From assembly GCA_946614255.1 (NCBI GenBank), contig CAMOGS010000020.1, positions 1 through 64,000 on the forward strand: a stretch of DNA of 64,000 nt. Direction: 5' to 3'. A program made the translations under genes and the position numbers. The stretch comes from UBA3871 sp002392265 (GTDB lineage: Bacteria > Bacillota > Clostridia > Peptostreptococcales > Anaerovoracaceae). Shown piece after piece: positions 8,973 through 17,400 of this stretch; position 1 is the stretch's first letter; every line of letters starts with the position of its first letter. The notes below the pieces were generated by a model, which saw only the letters and a list, made by a program, of their open reading frames with translations, was not told where the DNA came from and made no database searches.

Positions 8973-8993
8973 AGACCTGTCCCCTATTTAGCC
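8973..8993. repeat. Probable remnant of the GGGACAGG repeat family
   Basis: The word CCTGTCCCCTATTTAGCC resembles one arm of the dispersed repeat without its partner. It directly abuts the -35 box of the toxin promoter. Confidence 0.5.
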
Positions 8994-9022
8994 TTGACTG
9001 TTAGTAGTGGGGGATATAATAT
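8994..9022 (+). promoter_or_regulatory. Promoter of the type I toxin mRNA
   Basis: TTGACT, 17 bp, TAATAT, within a run that also contains two TATAAT words (9015, 9020). A start near 9029 falls at the edge of a 21-bp palindrome (9031-9051, AAATGGTAA/TTACCATTT), which would be either an operator or a 5' stabilising hairpin. A second stem, GCATCTAT/ATAGATGC (9065-9072 with 9083-9090), follows in the leader. Confidence 0.65.
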
Positions 9023-9155
9023 AATATGTGAAATGGTAAATATTACCATTTAATCCGACTTTAGGCATCTATTGTGTGTATGATAGATGCACTGAGCCGC
9101 AGAAAATAGAGTGGCTTACTAATCAACAATTTCAATCCTAAAGGAGGTGATGCCT

Positions 9156-9194
9156 ATGGCAAACCCCTCGAGGTATTGGGAAAGGAGATTGTAG
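9156..9194 (+). CDS. Leader peptide coupled to the toxin reading frame
   Basis: A 12-codon frame (MANPSRYWERRL) behind an exceptionally strong ribosome site, TAAAGGAGGTGAT, close to the full complement of the 16S 3' end. Its TAG stop is immediately followed by the GTG of the toxin frame, and the toxin's own AAAGGAG lies inside this leader frame. That arrangement suggests that translation of the toxin depends on translation of the leader, analogous to mok-hok. Too short for family recognition. The reading rests on the ribosome site and stop-start junction only. Confidence 0.55.
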   Translation: MANPSRYWERRL

Positions 9195-9269
9195 GTGTCT
9201 GTTTACGAGACATTGTCTTTAATGCTGCACCTCATTGAGGTCATCATTATGATAAACTCCAAAAGATAG
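9195..9269 (+). CDS. Type I toxin candidate, Hol-Tox-like short hydrophobic peptide
   Basis: A 24-residue peptide with GTG start, VSVYETLSLMLHLIEVIIMI plus a basic tail NSKR. The VYETLSLM start is characteristic, from memory, of the putative holin-like toxins (Hol-Tox) of Firmicutes, which have one hydrophobic stretch and a charged C-terminus. This one is a few residues shorter than usual, so its hydrophobic segment (about 12 residues) may only just span or insert into a membrane. AAAGGAG lies 7 nt before the GTG. A convergent antisense promoter and a shared hairpin lie just downstream, the txpA/ratA layout. Toxicity is inferred. Confidence 0.65.
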   Translation: MSVYETLSLMLHLIEVIIMINSKR

Positions 9270-9312
9270 ACAAACCCCACTCTAACTAACTGGCAACTGA
9301 GTGGGTTTTGTC
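9269..9312. terminator. Hairpin shared by toxin mRNA and antisense RNA
   Basis: 14-bp stem GACAAACCCCACTC/GAGTGGGTTTTGTC with one G-U pair and a 16-nt loop, starting at the last base of the toxin stop codon. On the minus strand it is followed by TATCTTTT and could end the antisense RNA. The plus-strand T tract is weak. Confidence 0.75.
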
Positions 9313-9350
9313 AAAACTCTTTAGTAAGCCACCATTCTGCGGCTCTCTCT
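9269..9350 (-). ncRNA. Candidate antitoxin RNA (RatA-like)
   Basis: Predicted transcript of about 80-90 nt from the strong minus-strand promoter at 9357-9386 to the shared hairpin. It would be complementary to the 3' untranslated part of the toxin mRNA. Near its 5' end it carries the same sequence as the left arm of the long inverted repeat, so base pairing with the mRNA would compete with internal mRNA folding. Boundaries are inferred from promoter and terminator only. Confidence 0.55.
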
Positions 9351-9356
9351 GCAAAC

Positions 9357-9386
9357 ATTATACACTTTAATATATTGAAAAGTCAA
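9357..9386 (-). promoter_or_regulatory. Strong minus-strand promoter of the antitoxin RNA
   Basis: Read on the minus strand: TTGACT, 18 bp, a perfect TATAAT. The 16 bases before it share a box (GGGGTTGTAAAGTT) with the second minus-strand promoter at 10046-10074. Confidence 0.75.
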
Positions 9387-9417
9387 CGGCAACTTTACAA
9401 CCCCATGGAGAGTAAGT

Positions 9418-9930
9418 ATGGGAAAAATAAAAATAATAAAAAAATGAAGATGGCAAAAAACTTGTCGAAATAGGGGAGATTGAATTTAGCGGAAAACGGT
9501 ATATTGACTGGGATAGCGTGGAGAATTATTTAAAGCGCTTTGTACGCAAACAGTATGTCATCGATGAAACCGGAGCTCTTATCCACATAGGTACAGATTT
9601 CCCTGATGAATATGCGCATAGCATAAAAAGCGAAAAAACTTTTGGCACCAATGGTAGAGCAAAAGCAAATGCTGCACAAGCTATACCTGAACTTATTCAA
9701 ATTGCAACGGATTTGAGATATGTTGCAAACAAGAAAGAGAAGCACGTTGATGATGCGGCCAATGGCTGGTACTACTATACTGTTCGTTTTTCATTACCTG
9801 TAATGTCCGAAAATGAAGAGATGAAGAGATTAAGAGGAAGAACTATTTCAGAGGCAGGATGGTGGTTAGGTGCGACGCAGAAAATAGATTGTACCTTTAC
9901 GATATTGCAGATATAAAAAAAGAAACGTAG
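9418..9930 (+). pseudogene. Frameshifted phage-like gene (BECR-type nuclease domain relative?)
   Basis: Two frameshifts break a protein of about 167 residues. Its start (MGKIKIIK, ATG 7 nt after GGAG) runs into a stop because an A-run at 9438-9444 has one A too many. The middle (EIGEIEFSGKRYIDWDSVEN onward) is intact. An exact 8-bp tandem duplication, GAAGAGAT at 9815-9830, then shifts the frame again; removing it restores a C-terminus ending in MVVRCDAENRLYLYDIADIK plus KET. The pattern (IHIGTDFPDEY, KANAAQAIPELIQIA, KHVDDAANGWYYY) resembles, from memory, nuclease-like domains of phage and conjugative-element polyvalent proteins. That family call is uncertain; the two lesions are seen directly. 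Confidence 0.8.
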
Positions 9931-10040
9931 TAGCCCGCCTAGGCATAAGCCATACGGTAAAAAACCACATTTCTCATATATAAGAAACGTAGTACCCCGC
10001 ATTGGCAAAAGCCGTACGGCACAAAACCACATTCCTTATG
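9915..10040 (-). ncRNA. Possible small RNA made of two tandem modules
   Basis: Inferred from the minus-strand promoter at 10046-10074, the two 62-bp modules downstream, and a T-rich end (TTTCTTTTTTTAT on the minus strand) after the second module. No long reading frame fits. The upstream promoter box is shared with the antitoxin RNA promoter 0.7 kb away, so it may be a related antisense-type RNA. Both ends are guesses. Confidence 0.35.
9920..10036. repeat. Two tandem imperfect copies of a 62-bp unit
   Basis: Copies begin at 9920 and 9982 with AAGAAACGTAGTA and continue through CCCGC, GGCA-A-AAGCC, TACGG and AAAACCACATT. They cover the stop of the broken gene and its 3' flank. On the minus strand they lie just downstream of a strong promoter, each containing GGTTTT, a (near-)palindrome around CCGTACGG and GCGGG-TACTACGTTTCTT. 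Confidence 0.9.
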
Positions 10041-10045
10041 TGAGT

Positions 10046-10074
10046 ATATTATCAGCAAACATAGGCCTTGTCAA
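10046..10074 (-). promoter_or_regulatory. Second strong minus-strand promoter
   Basis: Minus strand: TTGACA, 17 bp, TAATAT. Its upstream box GGGGTTGTAAAGTT matches that of the antitoxin promoter near 9.38 kb. It is back to back with the plus-strand promoter at 10082-10110. Confidence 0.65.
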
Positions 10075-10081
10075 CAGAAAC

Positions 10082-10110
10082 TTTACAACCCCGCGCCCCG
10101 CCCGTATAAT
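10082..10110 (+). promoter_or_regulatory. Likely promoter of the SLH gene
   Basis: TTTACA, 17 bp, TATAAT. It leaves a leader of about 125 nt before the ATG; nothing else is evident in that leader except an unused GAAGGAGG word near 10155. Confidence 0.6.
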
Positions 10111-10241
10111 GGATATGTGTTTTATTTATATTCGTTATTTCTGCGGGCCGATTGGAAGGAGGCAGGGCCTGAACAACAAGTGTCCGGCGACGGACAGCAT
10201 CAACAGACATGCAGTAGCTTGACAAACAGAAAGGATTGGAC

Positions 10242-11381
10242 ATGAAATTGAAGACAAATGTATTATCAATTATTTTAGCGTTTACGCTGGCGCTGACCGG
10301 CGCGGTGTATTGCGGCACCGGCTTTGCGAACGCGGAAGCAGGAGGCGCTACCTTCACCGACCTCCCTACCTCGCACTGGGCTTACTCCTCAGTGCAAAAG
10401 ATGCAGGCAAAGGGAATTGTAAAGGGCTACCCGGACGGAAGCTTTGGCCCATCAAAGACCGTAACCTACGGCGAGTTTATAAAGATGGCGGTTGTGGCAG
10501 TAAAGGGAACAGATGATATCACAAACGCAAAGGATGCAACCCACTGGGCCAGCGGCTACTATAAGTACGCAATAGAAAACGGCATCTTCCATAGCGGCCA
10601 GATAGCAGAAAAGCAGCTAGGGAGCACAATTCCAAGAGACGATATGGCACTCATCTGTGCAAATGCTGCAAACCTCAGCGAAGTAAATATGAAAGAGGTA
10701 GCTGACAAAATCCCTGATGTAGACAACACCACCAGGAACGAATACCAGATTGCGCAGGCTTATGCAGAAGGCCTCATTACCGGATACGAAGACGGAAGCT
10801 TTCATCCGCAGGGCACACTTACACGTGCCGAGGCAAGTACGGTTATCTTAAGGATCATAGATGAGTCGGCAAGGAAGGTTCCGGAGTGGGCAAAGGAAGA
10901 GCAGGAGACGGCAGTAGATGATACCAATTGGCTTACAGATGAACACGGCACATATAAGTATGTGAACCTTTCGGACTTTGTGGATATGGATGCTTTAAAC
11001 AATCAGATCATCACCGACAACTTTGGCGATCATAAGCTTTCAGACAAATATTATCTCCCGGACAAAGTAAAGTATTATAAGACAAAGCTTGGAGCGATTT
11101 GGGAGGAAGAACTTTCAGTTAGTGGAAGGCAGAGACTTGAGTTTGATGAATTTTGCAAGGCGATGGTAGCAATTAAAGAGAAGAAAGTAATTGCTAAAAA
11201 CGAGGGTTTTGAGGGAACTATACCGAATAAACATCATATGTTTATTTCATATGATCCGGCAGTTCTTAATGCAAAGACATTCGATTACATTATGGCATTA
11301 TCAATAGCTAATGACGGATTCTTTACAGATAAGGATTTAGAAGAAATGACTCCAAGAATCTACGAGAATCCTTTTAAGTAA
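10242..11381 (+). CDS. Secreted protein with three SLH domains
   Basis: About 379 residues, signal peptide at the N-terminus (cleavage near FANA-EA). Three S-layer-homology modules follow: FTDLPTSHWAYSSVQKM with GIVKGYPDGSFGP (about 40-90), THWASGYYKYAIENGI (about 98-140) and IPDVDN with GLITGYEDGSFHPQGTLTRAEA (about 150-210). The C-terminal 160 residues match nothing I know. SLH domains bind secondary cell-wall polymers, so the protein should be displayed on the peptidoglycan. It is followed within 66 bp by a giant secreted protein, and the pair may form one envelope locus. Start chosen at the ATG after AAAGG. Confidence 0.9.
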   Translation: MKLKTNVLSIILAFTLALTGAVYCGTGFANAEAGGATFTDLPTSHWAYSSVQKMQAKGIVKGYPDGSFGPSKTVTYGEFIKMAVVAVKGTDDITNAKDATHWASGYYKYAIENGIFHSGQIAEKQLGSTIPRDDMALICANAANLSEVNMKEVADKIPDVDNTTRNEYQIAQAYAEGLITGYEDGSFHPQGTLTRAEASTVILRIIDESARKVPEWAKEEQETAVDDTNWLTDEHGTYKYVNLSDFVDMDALNNQIITDNFGDHKLSDKYYLPDKVKYYKTKLGAIWEEELSVSGRQRLEFDEFCKAMVAIKEKKVIAKNEGFEGTIPNKHHMFISYDPAVLNAKTFDYIMALSIANDGFFTDKDLEEMTPRIYENPFK

Positions 11382-11446
11382 AATAAATTATCCTTTCTTT
11401 AAAGTAACTGAATATGCTTAAGCCTACCGGCTAAGAGGTAACGAAT

Positions 11447-14400
11447 ATGAAGAAAACACACCGCATATTAAGTATTTTAACAGCACTTACAGTGCTGCTC
11501 AGCGGAGCTTTTCAGGCTCCGCTTTTTTCATCCTATGCATCGACAATAACGGATACTCACGAGTATTACTATCTCCTTGTAGGTGTTCAGTTCGTAGGAG
11601 CAAACGAATTTCAAACGCAAAAGGCAGTAACGGAAAGAGTCAGCATTCCGAATGTCGCAATTCCGGGAAACTCGGATAAAGACATTACAAGTGAAAGCAA
11701 GAACTTCAAGCTCATAAATGCTTGGGGCTACTTTAATATGCCTTCGAATGTAAAGTCCGAGGTTGAATCTTCTTGGAGTGAGGTTCTAAAAAGTACAGAT
11801 TGGACAAAGCCGCAGTTTGAGAGTATCTATGGAGACTACACTTCAAATAACATATCTGTAAATTGTGTTCCGGGACTACTCAGCGGACGTAATCTTTCAT
11901 ATAGCTTCAACGCAAATATGAATAGCACCATAAATCTTGAAGTGTATAAATTTTTGCAAGATAATGGAACAAATGCTTTAAATGCAATCCTCTTTGGCGG
12001 CTCTGACTCGCTCCTAGGTAATGAAACCAATTTCAGAAGTCTGTATCCAAACTTCTCTAATCTTTTAAATATTGCATATAACAACTACGCAACAGACAAT
12101 ACCTCAAAGCTCTACATTATCTTTACTCCAACCATTTGCAAATTCACTTGTGAAAAGGAAAGAGAGATAGCAAACGGCACCCTCAGAGCAGCTTTAACGG
12201 CCCCGGCAACTGCCAAGGTCGGCCGCTCCTTTACTGTCTCTGATACTACCACTTTATCTGACGATTTAAGATACGAAAGAGGAGTTCTGGAGAGGAAAAT
12301 AGGCTCCGGATCCTTCGAGACTATCGCTACCTGGAACGGTCCTGATTCCCGCGGAGTTAATTCCGGAGAAAGCAAGGAGGAGAATATATCCGAAGGTGGG
12401 ACAGTTACTTATCGCTTAACCGTAACGGCAGATTCCGGCCAGACTGACACTTGCGAAAAAACAGTAAGAATTGAGACAACCGGCGATGCTACGCTTAATC
12501 TTGACTGGAGTCTTCCTTCTTCGGTGTACGAAGGACACCCCGCTCTTGCGGAGGACCGAAGCGAGTTTACGGAGGAAGACCTTGAAACGGGCAGAACCAA
12601 CTACTATACCATATACGAGGCAGGAAGCCACTCCTTCAGAGTAAATCCAAACAGCAACTACACTCAGACAAGAATTGACAGAGCGGATACGGAGTTTCGC
12701 TTTTCCGTGCCGGGAACTTATGATGTAACAATTAACGAGAGCTTTAGGAGTCTCCACGATTCGGACACAAAGAGTATCGACGTGCTTCGGACTCCGGCAA
12801 TTAGCCACAACTTAGGTGGCTACCAAAAGCAGAACAGAAAAGAGATAATAACCGCAGATATTGCCTTAAATCCGAATTACCCGCTTGATACATGGTGGGT
12901 TCGCATTAAAGACAAGGCGACCGGCGAAGAAACCATCCTCGAAGAAGGGCATTTATCCGGCGAGACTGCAAACATAAAGACAAGAGCCGCATCCTTTACA
13001 ACCGATGTAAACGGCTGCTACTCACATATCCGAATTGAGTTTCTCACAAAGAACCCGTCATATAACGCAGCTACAGGAAAAGGAAGCGGCACAAATGCCG
13101 ACGGGACCGAGCCTTACACCTACGAAATCTATGCAAGGGACATTCGAGGCAACACCGACCGAGTAAGCAGAGACTTTAACGTAGCTCCCGACATTCCGCC
13201 TGTTGCCGCAATTGAGACTGAAGACAGCTTCATTCGCGAAAGAGGCACAAACTATGCAAGCCTTAGTGTGAAGGATATGTCGTCTACCGACGGAGACAGC
13301 CTTGAGAGAGCCTGGAGCTATGCTGCAGCCGATCCGAAGACTGAGGTGTTTGGGGCTTACACAGAGATTACAAGCGGAAGTGCAGGCTACGTGGACTCTT
13401 CCTTTGGCTCGGGCCAGAACATCGCCTTTGCAAAAGAGGGAGTGGGGAGAGTAAATGTAAAGCTTGTAGTAAAGGATAAGATTCCGGCAAATGAAACCCT
13501 TGCGGAGTTTCTTGCGCCTTCCGACTATCTATCATCGGAAGCTGTCGCGGCGACGACTGTAGTAAACATTGCCCCTACGGTATCTTTGGAGCCTATAGAG
13601 GCGGTAAGCGGAGAAACCTATGTATATAGAGGTCAGCAGGTGGATGGGGCTTTGTTCAGCTCGGTTCTGGAAGACATAAAGAGCCTGAAAAATGAGCTTC
13701 TTTCAGATGCTGTCTTTATGGATGTGAAAGAGCTAAGCGGTGAAATTGTCTCTGGGACAGCCGAGAGAAACGGTGCGTTACTTCCTGCAGGTGCAGAAAT
13801 GCTGCACCTTGACTATGGCGATGGAAGAGCTACAGCCCCAAACGAATGGTACAAGACAAGCACCGGATGTTGGGATGCCGCTTACTTTGCAGGCGATGAA
13901 GATTCTCTCTATGTGATGAATCCGAATTGGTACGTTTCGGTTAATGAAACAAGAAGCTCATATGCATATTACGGAGTGACATTTCCCTTTACTGTTACGG
14001 CGTATGATCTAAAAAGCGGTAGCGTAAAATGGAATACTGCCGTTACGCAGGAAATGTGGGGAGAAAGCAGCATATATTCTTCAGGGCCTGTTCCGTATTT
14101 TGAAAGTGACTATTTGCTTTTGCGTACCGCAGACAGCACGCTTTTGTTTCAAAAATCAAATGGAGCGCATATAACCTCTATCCCTTTTGTGATGGGTGAT
14201 TATGCCTGGCAAAGGGGCGCTTTTGTATACACATACAGAGCGGACGGCATATATTCAATAAGCCTCGAAAGGGGGAGCGTGCGCTGTATATACAGCGGAA
14301 AGCTACTTAATAATCCAAAGGTACTTGGCGACAGTCTCTGCTTTTTGGATGCGAGGGACAAATTAAAGCTGGTGAAATTGGATTTTGCAAATGAAAGCAT

Positions 14401-17400
14401 AAAGCAGCAGGTTTTTGCGGGAGACTTAGATGCTTCAAAGGTTTACTGCGCCGGCATGGATATAGATGGTAAGGTGCTGGTATATGACGATAACTGTCTG
14501 TATGTTTACGCGGACGTAGCAAACGCTCCTATTTTCGCATCTCCTGTGATTGGCATTGCAATGCAGCCGGGCTTTGTTCCTTTTGCAGTCAAAAACGCAA
14601 AAGACAAGATAGAGTATGTGGGCTATGGTTACAGTAGCGGCAGTCAGACAGAGCCATATAATGCTTGTACCGTATATGATATATCAACCGGGCAAGAGTT
14701 AAAGGATGCTGATAGCTCAACAATATCCGGCGATGTGTATGTGGTAGAAAGCGGCTTTGGGCTGAACTTTTTCAGGCTCCTTGGAGCATGGGATTATGGC
14801 GGGGGTAATATAGTAATTAATACGGGGATGGCGCCATATAAAATGCATGATGCCAGAAAGGAATGGGGCTTTAGCATTCGAAGGCCGCTTGCTTATACAG
14901 CGCATTTTAATATGGGAGTCGGAACTGTATGGAAAGAAAGTATCTCGACAGATGCCTTCCGTAACGGAAATACGGAAATAGCAGGGCGAAACATGGGGAC
15001 ATATTATGTCGGTGTGAACGCAGATGCTTTTTCGCCTTCAGACACAGACAATCAAAGAACGGTTTATGTCCGTGCGCTTCCAAAGGAAGAGGCTTCTGTT
15101 TCTGAAATAGAGGTTGCAAAAAAGGTAAGAGAAAAGGAGCCGTCAGAGCTTGGTAAGGCGCTCTTTGTTAGCCTGGGCGACTTAGGGATGGCTGCAAGGG
15201 AAAAGCTTTCTAATCTGGGCTACAGCATACTTGAGGGCGCAGAGGGCATAAAAGACAGGGTTAAAGGCTTTTTTAAAAGTAAAGAGGAAAATGTGAATGC
15301 CCTGCTGGTTACAAAAACCGGCACGGCCGTAAGCAGCCTCATGCGAAATGTAACCCTCGATTATGGCAGGGAATATTATTATGAGTATGGCATTTTCGAA
15401 ACCGGAAATGATGAGAATGGTGGAAATGGTGGAAATGCGGGTGCATTATCGGTTAAAGAAAACATATCTTGTCTCAAGACTTTAGGTGGACATCAGTATT
15501 TGGACGAAGAAAACGGATATGTGATAACCGATATGATTTATGATGATTACCGGGGCGAAACTGCGAATACATTTTTTGCATATTCGGGAGGTACTCTAAA
15601 GCCCGGCAAATGGGCATTTGCGGAAGAGCCATATACTGTGGGAAGTAATCCCGGCTCCTGTGGGGGCTCTGTAAGCTTCACAATCCCCGAAGGGAAGGAA
15701 GCGGTTTTAATGGTGGATTATGAGTTTATTAGGTGGTATCGCTATGGCTGGCATGTGATAAGCGCAAGCCTTGACGGGGCATACTGGAATAGAAGTAATG
15801 AGTCATATTCGCGTAGCGGAGTCACAATTAATGCGGCCGTGCGCGATGAGTATGAGGGGACATTTGTTTCGGGCAGAACTCTTTCGGCGGGGACGCATAC
15901 CTTTTCAATGACGGGCTTCGGAGCATTTCCGTTATTCAAGAAAGTATCCTTGTATTTTGTAGAGCCAAAGGCTTCTTTGCAGGGGAGAAATATGTCCGGC
16001 GAGTTAAGTCTTCTTGAAAGCGAAAGTGGCGTAAGCGGGAGCTTTAAAACGGACTACCCCGTACTTTGCTACGCAAGGCAAAGCGGACGGGTGATTGAGG
16101 TAACAAGCTCAGCTACCGGTTTTGGAGAAGGCATCACAAATTACTTTAATGTTTACGATAATGGAACGAGGTCCTGGTCTGACGGCCCAAAAAAAGACAG
16201 GACCTATTACGTAGCCCACAACTGGACTCTTTCATTAAAGCCTGAATATGATGCGGAGCTTCTCGGATTTACAGGCTCATACTACAATAATAATATAACT
16301 ACCAACAACACAAAAGTAGACGACAGAACCTGGAATATAGATAGGTTTGCAACCGGAGGTTCCTCTGCCAATGCAAGCCACAGGCTTAATCAGGCACCAT
16401 ATCCGGCAATTAGCTTCACTATGGCTATCACAAATGCGGGGCAGAAAAACACAAAGCTTTCGGAAGGCAAGTATTTTGAAAAGGAAGGATATTTGCAGGT
16501 CGAAAACCGCACCTTTGACGGAAGCGTAACCCTTACTCTTTCATCCTCTGCATCCTCCTGGTACCTTACAAAGTTTTCCCTTTACTACAAGGAAAACGGC
16601 AAAAAGGTTTATGTTATAAACGAAGAGCAGATAGGCGAAAGCGACCTTTCGGACTGGGCGGTGTCAGGAGGCATAAAGAGCTTTGCAAGCTATAATACCG
16701 AAAAGACTGCAGACGAAAACGCTCCGCTTGTTTACAGGAAGGGCGAAAACGTTCTCCAGAAGGTAAGTTACTCCGACTACGAATCCGATCCGTCAAAAAC
16801 AGGATACTGGATCTATGCGCACGAGCCTTACAACGACGGGCCTCACGCAAAAGCCGGAATCGAGCTTGACGAGCTGGGGAGAGTAGTGCGAATAGCGGGA
16901 GAAGCTGTGGAGCCTACTGCTTACACGATAGATGCTGCGGCGAGGAGAATCGCTGCGGCGGGCGGGCAGTACTTACTCGGAAGCCAAATAAACAAGTTCT
17001 ACGAGGACGGCAAGTACATCGCTCTATACTTCGCTCTCGACGACACCTCGCGCGGGATAAGCCCGGGCGGAAATCCGAACTACGACAAGGCTTCGAACAT
17101 CGCCGAGATTCCTTTCTACATCCTGGGCGAAGCTGCAAGCGCGCCTTGGATCGAGAACCTTTCGACAAGCCCCGCTGCGCCGAAGGACGAAGACTCTACG
17201 AGGATTCTCATAAGGGTGGACGACAACGAAAAAGACACCCTCTCGCTTACCACAGAAGTCTATCGCGACCGCGAGCTGATTATGACCGATTGCAAGAGGA
17301 ACATTACGGCATCCGGCGGCGCGTATCCGGTTCAGACAACTTCCGCCTTCACAGCAGAGGAGGGCAGCTACGAGGTTGTCTGCACTGTAAGGGATAATAC

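Larger units (their letters stand above)
9094..9345. repeat. Long-range inverted repeat enclosing the toxin locus
   Basis: The left arm 9094-9122 (GAGCCGCAGA ... GTGGCTTACTAA) is nearly the complement of the right arm 9321-9345. If the sense transcript reaches past 9345, its 5' and 3' regions could pair, as in Hok-type toxin mRNAs. The arms could also be terminal repeats of a small mobile unit. The sequence alone does not separate these. Confidence 0.7.

Noticed and set aside
8994..10092. The islet as a complete prophage or insertion sequence
   Set aside because: No transposase, integrase or structural phage gene; only one broken phage-like gene and small RNA/peptide signals.
10040..10222. 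60-codon frame upstream of the first SLH gene, near a GAAGGAGG word
   Set aside because: The strong ribosome-site word has no start codon at the right distance, and the frame crosses two promoters.
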